Part shown: piece by piece, positions 1 through 8,737 of the stretch
Position numbering within the stretch: the stretch's first letter is position 1
Layout: each line of letters starts with the position of its first letter
Assembly (NCBI GenBank): GCA_943704525.1
Contig: CALSCQ010001097.1
Location: 1 to 18,907 of the forward strand
Reading direction: 5' to 3'
DNA length: 18,907 nucleotides
From: Pigoraptor vietnamica
Lineage: Eukaryota > Opisthokonta > Filasterea
Position numbers and translations under genes: made by a program
Notes under the pieces: generated by a model
What the model was told of the DNA's origin: nothing
Databases searched by the model: none
Seen by the model: the letters and a program-made list of their open reading frames with translations, nothing else

Positions 1-487
<487 letters not shown>

Positions 488-584
488 ATGTCGGGGAAGG
501 TGGTGATCGTGACAGGCGGGGACACAGGCATGGGAAGGGAGACCGCGATCGCGCTTGCGAACCTCGGAGCGACTGTTGTGCTCG
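488..584 (+). pseudogene. N-terminal fragment of a short-chain dehydrogenase/reductase (SDR)
   Basis: An ATG at 488 opens 32 codons beginning MSGKVVIVTGGDTGMGRETA and continuing through IALANLGATVVL. This is the first beta strand, the TGxxxGxG dinucleotide-binding loop, the first helix and the second beta strand of a classical SDR, as in retinol-dehydrogenase-like enzymes that use NAD(P)H. The match ends at a donor-like site (G|GTGGGT at 585) of the type used throughout this window. I found no following exon with the expected cofactor-specificity residues, the NAG motif or the YxxxK catalytic pair before unrelated ankyrin-like sequence begins. A full SDR has about 250-330 residues, so this is either an isolated first exon or a broken gene; I favour a remnant. 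The start codon is simply the ATG just before the strand and is not proven. Confidence 0.5.
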
Positions 585-779
585 GTGGGTTTACTGAGTG
601 TGCACAGTACGCCGGCGGTTGGGACTGAAGCTGGACGGGTTCGGTGACAGGAAACCGCTTCTCCCCTTTGGCTGTGACTATGGGTTGGGGCTGCCGACGC
701 CCCCGCGCTTTTCACTGACCTGGGACGTTGTGGAGTTTATTTTGTCGCTGTGGAGTGCAGAGGGCCTCGCAAGTCACGA

Positions 780-1729
780 ATCCGACGTGCAACCGGAGTG
801 TCAATGGCAATCGATGTTCTCGGATTTCCCGTTTGGATAGCCATACGCGGCGGCGACCTTCGCCTCCTGCGCTGTCTCTGTGAGCGCGTCGACGTGGTGG
901 CCGTGCTGCAACATGGCAACTCACGGCAGTGCGCGACCATCGCCATTACAAGAGGGGACTGCGATATGGTGCAGTATAGGATGGATGTGAACGCCGGCAT
1001 TGCGCGCGTGTGTGATTCGCCGCAGTTCCGCGATCCACGCTCGTTCGATCCGCCTCACGACCGTTCGACCTCTCAGAGGCCCTTGAGACTGCCGTTAGGT
1101 CTGGCCATTACCACCTTGCACGCATCATCGACCGTCCTCTGCCGGGTCAGCGTGTCGCTGGCTGAGGCTGTTCGTTCGCGTCGGTGGCGACTGTTCCGTT
1201 GGGTACGTGCGCGTGGTCCACCCCTCATGCCCGGGGATCATTCTTCGAGGCATTCGTTTGTGCTCGCATCGAATTTGTCCGCTGGTTCGAAGAAAACTGC
1301 CCGGACGTCCTCCTGAGTTCTATCCCTCACTTCATGAGGGCTGCGCTGGGTTGCGTGCGTGAAGTGCGGTTTGCGCGCGCTATCCTCTAAAAGTACGGCC
1401 CGTCCTCTGCAAAGGTGACTTGATGCGATATTCGAGGCGAGGCAAACGGCGCTAAGCTACGACTCGTTTGCGCTGCAGCACTCTCTGGGAAAGAAGCTTA
1501 TAACGGACGATCTGTCGTGCGAACTGAACTGCTTGCGCACTTGGGACGGCACGACCTGCTGCAGGCCGCCATCGACTTCCAGGTTCCCTTGAGAGTGTCA
1601 GCACCTAAATATGGGGGCAGATCGAATGGCCTGGTGTGCGACGATGCATGGCGGGAGCGTAATGCGGCATTGCGGCAGTGGATCGAGGACAACAAGGGAA
1701 GGTTTCGGTGGCACGAGGAATGCATGTGA
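780..1729 (+). pseudogene. Decayed ankyrin-repeat protein gene (frameshifted)
   Basis: Ankyrin-like helix-loop-helix segments appear in order but in different frames. About 820-1010 reads WIAIRGGDLRLLRCLCE and CATIAITRGDCDMVQY. About 1079-1138, in another frame, reads ALETAVRSGHYHLARIID. About 1234-1290 reads EAFVCARIEFVRWFEENCPD. About 1517-1729 reads LLAHLGRHDLLQAAIDF and runs to a TGA at 1727-1729. A TGA at 1163-1165 and a TAA at 1388-1390 interrupt the second frame. The general pattern (A..G....V++W) is known from protist ankyrin and F-box/ankyrin families, which bind proteins. Because there are several frame changes and stops, I call a pseudogene; unrecognised short introns are the alternative. 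An AATAAA 83 nt past the final stop fits a once-real 3' end. Confidence 0.45.
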
Positions 1730-1811
1730 CAGTCTGCCGACACGCTTTCATTCTTCAGACCTCTACGCCCCTCTTTGTTTTCGAGAGGCAAAAAGTAGAA
1801 ATAGAAACAAC

Positions 1812-1817
1812 AATAAA
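1812..1817 (+). promoter_or_regulatory. Possible polyadenylation signal AATAAA
   Basis: An AATAAA hexamer lies in a locally A-rich stretch about 83 nt after the last stop of the ankyrin-like locus. It sits in the 216-bp gap between that stop and the stop of the convergent ABCG gene. The position suits a + strand 3' end. Poly(A) signals are degenerate in many protists, so this is suggestive only. Confidence 0.35.
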
Positions 1818-1945
1818 ATTGAACATTTTGTGGGAAGCGCACATTGCGTTTGTCGCGCAACGACGTAATGAGATTCTGTTAACTGTCAACCCACAACTCC
1901 TCAATTCATTCAACAGACACTGATACTCTGAACACTCGTCCGCCA

Positions 1946-4149
1946 CTAAGAGAGCTTCATGCGGGGCTTAGCGAGGAACAGGAGGGCAAGATAGGCGAGA
2001 AACCTGCGTTGCAAAAACGAGCGGGATAAGTGCCGCGGCCGTGTGCCAGCCAGACAGGACATACAGACGGCCGGCCGAAAGTCACGGCAATGACATCGTT
2101 GATTGGCCCACGCACCAACCAGGCGCGCACCCAGGCGCGCACACGCTGCACGCACGCGCCCTCGCATCAACAGGCGCGCACATGCTGGACGCACGCACCT
2201 GTAGCCCACAGTGAGCGCGATGAGGACGGCAAAGTCGGCCCACACATTCACGCCCGTGAAGCCGTAGTTCGCGATGACCGCCTCGCCCGTTCGGAAGCAC
2301 GACGTCGGCAGCTCGCACGTGAACGTTTCCCCCGAGTACTCGTTGACGATGACGGCACGGAAGCCGTAGTAGAGAAAGGATACTGCGGACCACACACGCA
2401 CAAACTCAGCCGCATTCGATGAATTACCGTGCCATATCCACTGTCTTGTCAATCCAGACACAATCAGGTATAAATATTCGGGGCGGAAGAGTGTTGCTAA
2501 TACTTGACCGCGTCAGTTTTCCAATACTGCCATGTGCCGAGACATATGGAGCCGCTGGGACTTAACGTGCACGCCATCCATTGACACTGCCAATTGTCAG
2601 AGGGACACCCACTCTTCTCAATCCAGATGAACCCTGGCCAGACATCCCCCGAGTTCAGATAGAAACCCTGCACAAGGAAAGTAACGATAAGCAGTCTGAA
2701 GCAAGCTCAACGCCCACCCGTCACGCCACTCCCACGGTAAGCGTTACACACAGCAGCGCAACCAATGCGGCGAAAAGCCGCGGTGTCGATGTCTCACACG
2801 CACGACATGCACTCACCCCGAAGAGGAGGAAGAGAATCATCACAATCGGCCCTATGGCGTTCGCGACCTGCAGCGCAACAGGGAGTTGAGAGACAACACA
2901 TCGCAAGACCAGACCACGTCTGCACTTACGCACAGACACGTTCCCACGCGAGCGTCCCAACCACTGACCGCAATGTTTGGCGATGCCGCACTGATGACGA
3001 GACCGAGCGACTGTGCGGCGACGACGGTTGCGACGAGCAGCACAAGGAAACGGAAAAAGCGCCCGGCGTTCATACCTTGGTGTCCCATCATCCAGTACAC
3101 GATCGAACCGAAGATAATCGGCAATATAATCTGTGTGCGTGCGTGCGAGTGCGTGTGTGCGCAAACGCGTGCGCATATGTGGCGTGAGTGTGCATGTGCG
3201 TGGGCAAATGTGCGGGTGTTTCAGACATCAGGGGAGCGTACGTGAGCTTCGTGGTTGAAGGCGGCAATCCACTGAAGGCGAGCGCTTAAAGACGGGACGA
3301 AGGCAATACATGAGACGCTCTTCCTCACCGCCCCACCAACAAAGAGACCCAACAGGATATGTCTCACCCACCTGCACGGGCAGCTCGGCAATGTTTTTCG
3401 CCATGAAGTACGAGCTGACCCTGTAGGTCCCCGCGGCGCGTTCCCGCATGAAGACGGGCTTCTCGCTTTGGAACAGCGTGAGAATCGCAATCATCGACCC
3501 AAATGACTGGTAAACAAAACAAGCATTAGTAAATAGTTACAGTTCACATCATATTCTGTGCGGCACGTACGGACAGATAAGAAAAATGACATACCTGGTT
3601 AATAAGTATGAAGAAGAGCGCCCCGGAGCGGTTCTGGATCGACTGCTGCGTGTAGCCGAGCTGAAAGAAGATGCCGCCGACAAGCAGCGCCATGCACACC
3701 GTCTGCACGAGCGCGATGATCGTGAGGCGCGGCTCTCGCATGTAGTTGATCCACGCGCGATTGAGCAGAATGCCCATCTCGAGCGGCCACGGCAAGTTCC
3801 AAGAGAAGTCCCTCTTGCGACGCGGAGGAAGGAGGCCGCACATGCGCCGCTTGCGCTCCGACGGGGGCATCTGCTCCGCCTCCCTCTGCTGGCGGACGAG
3901 CGCCGATTTGGTGCGCTGCTCGACCTCTTCCTTCGCGCGCAAAGCATACTCCGAGGCAACGTAGGCATCTTGGATGGCAGTCACACGGCCCGAGGACTCG
4001 GCCGTCAGCTCGGGAGTGCGCGTGTCGACCCTGCGAAAGGAATGGGAACACGTGTGAATGAGGGAAGAGGACGAGAGTTGAACGCATGCGGCATGTGCAA
4101 CACACACACACACACACGCACACACACACACACGCACACACACACACAT

Positions 4150-4198
<49 letters not shown>

Positions 4199-6269
4199 GC
4201 ACCCACGTGCACACGTCGAGGAAGTGGTCGGCAACGTTCGACATGGGCGGGCACGGGAAGCCCTGTTGCGCAAAGAAGTCGACCGCCTTGTCCGTGGGCC
4301 CATAGTACACAATTCGCCCTTTGGAGAGCAGCAAGAGCTTGTCGAACAGGTCGAAAATCTTGCGGCTCGGCTGGTGTATCGTCGCAATGACGGCGCTGGG
4401 ACACGAGAAAGAAATAAGTGTAACGGTCAGAGAAGCGAACCAACACGATCGCACTTGCACACGTACCGCCCGGCGTGCGCAAGCTCGCGGACAGAGCTGA
4501 GCAAGTGGAAGGCCGTGAAGCTGTCAAGACCGCTCGTCGGCTCATCTGCCGTTTGTCAGGAAGTGTGAGACGGAATGCGAGCGTGGTGCATTGAAGCGGT
4601 TTAGTGTGAAAGAACACATAAATGCAGACAGAGGGACACAGAATGCCACTGACAGTCGACACGCTCACCAAGAAACAGAAGCCGCGGGTTGGTGATGAGC
4701 TCCGTCCCTATGGACCTGTTCAGAACAGTGCGTGAATGCCATGACCAACAGTCCCCTCGAAAGCGCACGCTTGCCAAGTTGAAGCAAAACATTCCGCGAA
4801 CAAGAGCACTGCGTGCATGGGGCGAATGCGTGAAACGAGAGAAAGTGCATGAAGCGCACACACAACGCAACCGCACTGTAACACCCACGTGCGTTTTCGT
4901 TCTCCGCCGCTAATGCCCTTCTTCTCCTCGCCGCCCACACGGGTGTCGATGGCAGCCGTGAGACCGAGCTCCGTGATGACGTCAAGGGCGCGCGCCTTCT
5001 TCTCTGCGTCGGTCATCTTGCGGGAGAGCCGCAGCAGCGCCGTGTACGTGAACGTCTCCCTCACGGTAAGGTTGGGGAAGAGCAAGTCGTCCTGCGCCGA
5101 ACAGTGAGCGTCAATTCCAGACGCCAACGCACGCACTCACACTACTCGCTGTGTAGGTATTCAACGAGCGGCAAACACCACGCAGCGTACGAAAAAAAAA
5201 GGCGCGCGAGAGAAGTGCCGCACTCGCCTGCTCCACATACGCCGACTGTCGCTTGTAGAGTTTTGTGCGCGGCACTCCGTTCAGCAGAATTTTGCCATCG
5301 ATCTTGCCAAAGACATGGCGGCCAGCGAGGACGTTGAGAAAGGACCTGGGAGGGAGGCGTCGTTTAGAACGCATCCGTGGAATGCATATATTTAGAGGGG
5401 GAAAACATGCAGTCGCTACTGAAGACACCAAGACATTAGGAATGCACACCCCCACACGCACACACGCACACGCGCGCGCGCACACACACACACAAACACA
5501 CACACACACACGCGCGCGAGCTCACACGCACCCGCACACACACGTGTACTCACGTCTTCCCGGCACCGCTTGTACCAAGGATCGCAATCATCTGTAGACG
5601 CTCCCATTAATACTTCACACAACTTGGTGGGCGAACACATAACACACACACACACACAACACACACACATACACACACACTTGCACTGACACACACCATT
5701 AAACAGCGTGCACACTCGTACGCACCTCCCCAGGGCGCACGCTGCCCGTGATGTCCCGCAGAATGACCTTCTCCGCGACCACCTTGCGCCGCTTCTTCGT
5801 GACGACAGTGTACTTGACATTCTCCCACGTGAGCACTATCGGCACAGACGAAGACGACTTGCGCGCAGCGTCCAAACTGAACACGGAAACATCTGCACAC
5901 AAAAAAGCCGGGAGTGTGAATACCGCAGGCACTCCGACAATGCGGAGAGTGTGATTACACAGCCACTATGAATAGTTCAACGACGCAAGCGTCACATTGG
6001 ATGCGAATAGCGGCCCTTCATATTAACATATACTTACGGGGTGTCAATTTGGCACCCGCACGCGGCGTCAGCTGCACCTCCTGAAACTCGTGCGACTGTT
6101 CGTCAGTCGAAGACGCGGACGAATGACTGTGCGCGCCCTCGCTTTCTCCCGCTCCTGAAGTGACGCTGGGATGTGCATCACCCTCCGGGTCCACCGACAC
6201 CACAGTCTCTTCAAACTGCTCGAGGGCGCCCTGCTGCACTTCGGGCGAAGCATGCGCGACGGCTTCCAT
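1946..6269 (-). CDS. ABCG (White/BCRP-type) half-size ABC transporter, 15 exons, 717 aa
   Basis: ATP-driven exporter half-molecule (nucleotide-binding domain, then membrane domain), expected to dimerise in a membrane and move lipids, sterols or xenobiotics; the substrate cannot be read. Exons on minus: 6038-6269, 5726-5892, 5554-5591, 5228-5345, 4889-5091, 4669-4715, 4467-4545, 4207-4395, 3595-4030, 3372-3506, 2969-3130, 2817-2867, 2613-2667, 2199-2382, 1946-2003; all phases match and total 2154 nt. Visible motifs: Walker A GTSGAGKT (139-146), Q-loop Gln185, signature ISGGERKR (245-252), Walker B LLFLDE (265-270) then PTSGLDS, H-loop ATIHQPS (His302). Six membrane segments follow from about 460 (LTIIALVQTVCMALLVGG), with the family hallmark RERAAGTYRVSSYF and a late extracellular loop with two cysteines (CELPTSC). 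The acidic first 80 residues are low complexity. Intron 4 is GC-AG. The start is the first ATG of exon 1; further upstream exons are not excluded. Confidence 0.92.
2004..2198 (-). other. ABCG intron 14, stop-free and 195 nt long
   Basis: The donor AG|GTGCGT follows VGY and the acceptor CGCAG|G precedes FLAYLALL, restoring a continuous last membrane helix. The intron is 65 codons long and has no in-frame stop, so a retained transcript would stay open. It contains two copies of a 29-bp sequence (2132-2160 and 2171-2199) that differ at three positions. The second copy spans the donor. Confidence 0.7.
3131..3190. repeat. Degenerate TG/CG-rich tract at ABCG intron 10 acceptor
   Basis: The plus strand reads as imperfect TGTGCG repeats, so the minus-strand transcript has a CA/CG-rich sequence directly before the acceptor CACACAG. 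There is no usual pyrimidine run immediately upstream of this splice site. Confidence 0.6.
4099..4197. repeat. CA microsatellite in ABCG intron 8
   Basis: An interrupted (CA)n with CG interruptions, fully inside the intron between the end of the nucleotide-binding domain (exon 8) and exon 9. On the transcribed strand it is (UG)n starting about 10 nt after the donor AC|GTGGGT at 4206. Its presence makes long spurious open frames of Cys-Val or Thr-His repeats. Confidence 0.95.
5447..5545. repeat. CA/CG microsatellite in ABCG intron 3
   Basis: Interrupted CA repeat with blocks of CG, lying just past the donor of the 38-nt exon that carries Walker A (donor GTGAGT at 5553). In the transcript it is UG-rich. 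Confidence 0.95.
5554..5591 (-). other. 38-nt micro-exon carrying the ABCG Walker A loop
   Basis: It encodes MIAILGTSGAGK plus two bases of the following Thr codon, flanked by CTACAG| and AC|GTGAGT. Together with exon 2 (ending RPGE) and exon 4 (SFLNVLAGR) it rebuilds the ABCG sequence PGEMIAILGTSGAGKTSFLN. An automatic gene caller could easily miss it, which would delete the ATP-binding loop. Confidence 0.85.
5641..5690. repeat. CA microsatellite in ABCG intron 2
   Basis: A short interrupted CA repeat inside the intron that precedes the Walker A micro-exon; UG-rich in the transcript. Confidence 0.9.
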
Positions 6270-6555
6270 GACGTCGTATGTGCGGCGGCTTCAGCGAGGG
6301 CGCAGAAGGGCACGCGTACGCTGCGTTTTTGAAGCAGGCCGCGTTGATCGGCCACATCGGATTTGTGTTCATGTCGATGGGACCTGGGGTTTCCCCTAAA
6401 ACGAAAACACGGGAGGCGAAGTTCCTATTATGGCCACCGTACCCCCTGAAACAACGAGCCGAACCCTGTCCTCGTTTGTCATAAGGGGACGGTCGACGCG
6501 AATGTGTCACTGCGTGCGCACATTACTGGCATGCTCATCATGTCACCGGAGGTCG

Positions 6556-6584
6556 GTAACATGTTACTGTAACAACGTTGTAAC
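6556..6584. promoter_or_regulatory. Palindromic GTAAC cluster
   Basis: GTAACATGTTAC (6556-6567) is a perfect 12-bp palindrome. It is followed by a further GTAAC (6569-6573), the perfect 10-bp palindrome ACAACGTTGT (6572-6581) and another GTAAC (6580-6584). Four half-sites in 29 bp, in a divergent promoter and 31 bp from a CCAAT box, look like a dimeric transcription-factor site. The factor is unknown. Confidence 0.4.
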
Positions 6585-6614
6585 GCGCGGCGGGATTTAC
6601 TCTCTTTACTCTGG

Positions 6615-6653
6615 CCAATCAGCGATCTCCGTTCCGGACATGTGTCGACCAAT
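6615..6653 (+). promoter_or_regulatory. Pair of CCAATCA boxes
   Basis: CCAAT occurs at 6615-6619 (CCAATCAG) and 6649-6653 (CCAATCAA), in the same orientation and 34 bp apart, about 190 and 155 bp upstream of the oxidoreductase ATG. The core matches the NF-Y/HAP site consensus known across eukaryotes. Function here is inferred from position only. Confidence 0.4.
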
Positions 6654-6805
6654 CAAACTAAACACAGATGGTGGCACACACATGCACGCACACACGCAGG
6701 GTGACGAAGCCATTCGCCGTTAGATCAAGCTCCTGCTCTTGCAGTTGCGTACACGATAACGCATTTTCGCCCTCTCTTGCCCGTTGTTGTCAGTGTGTTT
6801 GTAAG

Positions 6806-8396
6806 ATGGCTTCGCTTGCTGTGCGCACGGCGGTGGCTCGCGTTGCGGGCACTCGCGTCGTCGCCGTCCGTGGATTCGCAACGGTGAGTGGCAAGAAGTC
6901 CCATCTCCTTCAACGTAGTCGCGCTGCATGCTTACTGATCACCCCGTTCGCAGGACAACAAGGGCGGTCGCCCCAACATTGGCGATGCCGACGCCAAGCT
7001 TCCCGACCAGGCGGAGATTGTCGTCGTCGGCGGCGGCTGCGTCGGCCTCGGCGTCGCGTACTCGCTCGCAAAGGCCGGAAAGAAGGACATTCTCCTCCTC
7101 GAGAAGGAGCCTTCGCTGGCGTCGGTGACGAGTGCGCAGGCGGCAGGGCTCGTGGGTCAGGTGCGCACGAGCGTCGATCGCGTCAAGCTTGCCATGTGGT
7201 CCGTCAAGACGTTTGCCGAACTCGAGCAGCTGGGCAACTACACGCCCGGGTGGCGTCAGGTCGGGTCTCTCCGCATTGCGCAGACGAAGGAGCGCGTGGA
7301 CGAGTTCCGCATCATGCTCGACTCGTGCAAGAAGGCCGGACTCGAGGTCGACGTGGTGACGGCGGCGGAGGCTGCGCGCCGGTGGCCGCACATGAAGTTT
7401 GAGGAGGCGTCGATGATCCTCTGGTGCCCGACCGACGGCTACCTCATGCCGTACGATCTCAGCATGTCATATTTCCACCACGGCACGAAGCTGGGCGTGA
7501 AGTACGCCACGCGCGCGCCCGTGACGTCGATCGCCCTCCAGAACGGCAAAGTCGCGAGCGTGACGACGCCTAAGGGCACCGTCAAGTGCCAGACGGTCAT
7601 CAACGCTGCCGGCGCGCACGCGTACCACATTGCAAAGGTGCGACATCCTACTCCTTTTCACGTGTGCTTTCTGGTCTCATATTTCTTGGGTCTCTGTTGG
7701 TCTTCGCGTTTGGTGTCTGTGAGTAACACATCGTCCGTCCCCTTCGCCATTTAATGTGTCTGACGCTCGTGCCATCTTTCTCCGCAGATGGTGGGCGTTG
7801 AGCTTCCCATCTTCCCTGTGCGCCACGAGTACTTTATCACAGAGCCCGTCGGCCGCGACGCCAACGGTCAGCAGCTCGTCAACCCGACCCTCCCCGTTCT
7901 CCGAATCCCCGACGCCACCCTCTACGCGCGTCCGGACGTCAACAGCGTCCTTCTCGGCGGGTGGGAGCCGCAGGGCGTCAGCGTCGACCCCTCGTCGTAC
8001 ACGGTCAGCGGCGCCCCTCCGTCGATTGAGCCGGACTGGCCCGTGCTCCACGACTTTGCGCAGAAGTTCGATCCCCTCTACCCGCGCATCAACAGCGTCG
8101 GCATTCGGACCGTGTTTGCTGGCTGGCCCACGTTCACGCCGGACGGCAAGTTTATCATTGGGCCCGTGAAGCAGGTCCCCGGGTTCGTCATGGCTGGCGG
8201 CTGCAACGCGCACGGCGTGAGCGGCAGCGCGGGCATCGGAAAGCACGTGGTCGAGTCGATGGTGAACCCGAACCCGGAGCCCTACGTGAAGGGCCTCTCT
8301 CCCGAGCGCTTCCTCAGCAAGCCGTGGGACAGGGCGACGGCGCGGCGCCAGGCGCAGCACGTGTACGAGACGTACTACTGCATCCAGCCGCAATAG
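6806..8396 (+). CDS. Mitochondrial FAD-dependent oxidoreductase, DAO family, dimethylglycine/sarcosine dehydrogenase-like, 456 aa
   Basis: Probable flavoenzyme oxidising a secondary or tertiary amine such as a methylated glycine. Exons: 6806-6883, 6954-7637, 7788-8396, all phase 0. Exon 1 (26 codons) is a classic mitochondrial presequence (MASLAVRTAVARVAGTRVV, Arg/Ala-rich, no acids, ending GFAT). Exon 2 opens the Rossmann fold EIVVVGGGCVGLG (47-59) with Glu76 expected to hold the FAD ribose. Family blocks follow: AAGLVGQVRTS, PGWRQVGSLRIA, PTDGYLMPYDL, VINAAGAHA, then HEYFITEP and the C-terminal FAD block TFTPDGKFIIGP...MAGGCNAHGVSGSAGIG. At the position where dimethylglycine and sarcosine dehydrogenases have the WHAAGL histidine that bonds FAD, this protein reads AQAAGL (Gln88), so FAD should be non-covalent. 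The C-terminal GcvT folate-binding domain of long relatives is absent. The exact substrate is uncertain. Confidence 0.88.
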
Positions 8397-8737
8397 GCGG
8401 GCTGATTGGGCGTGCGCTGGGTTGATGGGATCGGTGGGGTTTTGAGGGATGGTGCGCGGTGGTGATGACTTAGTTTGAAGAGGCGAGGCGTGTTTGGTTG
8501 CGTGCGTTGCGGCGGTTTGGCGTTGCGTCTGGATTTTCTTTGCTGCTACCTATGAAGCGAATGTTCACTTGGCCCCTTCTTTTTCGGCGTGTCGGCGCTT
8601 TACATGCAGCGCGTTTGTGGCCGCTGCGAAGCTTCTTGCAGTAGGGACTGTCGCGGGAACCACTAATCCATGTTGACGAGGCAAGTGAATCCATGTTTTA
8701 CACGAGGCAACCACGAGCGATTAATACAGAAGGCACT
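8397..8737. other. Convergent 3' intergenic region
   Basis: This 341-bp stretch separates the stop codons of the oxidoreductase (+) and the ZIP transporter (-) and must hold both 3' UTRs. The only structure I see is a short imperfect direct repeat (8665-8684 and 8688-8710: AATCCATGTT...ACGAGGCAA, with a small insertion in the second copy). There is no canonical AATAAA on either strand near the stops. Confidence 0.5.

Larger units (their letters stand above)
6270..6805. promoter_or_regulatory. Divergent intergenic region between ABCG and the FAD oxidoreductase
   Basis: The two start codons are 536 bp apart and face away from each other, so this stretch must hold both 5' UTRs and promoters. 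It contains a cluster of GTAAC/GTTAC palindromes at 6556-6584 and two CCAATCA boxes at 6615 and 6649. I see no convincing TATA box and no additional gene. Confidence 0.6.

Noticed and set aside
1277-1300. tRNA T-loop-like GGTTCGAAG
   Set aside because: No matching acceptor, D or anticodon arms surround it, and no terminal base pairing is visible.
3544-4671. Long minus-strand open frame with Cys-Val repeats
   Set aside because: It joins real ABCG exon 9 to intron 8 microsatellite and upstream noise. The Cys-Val run is the translated (TG)n tract, and phase-consistent splice sites give the ABCG family sequence without it.
6668-7402. 244-codon + strand open frame overlapping the oxidoreductase
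   Set aside because: It enters exon 2 in the wrong frame by reading through intron 1, and becomes Arg-rich; the spliced frame gives the full DAO fold.
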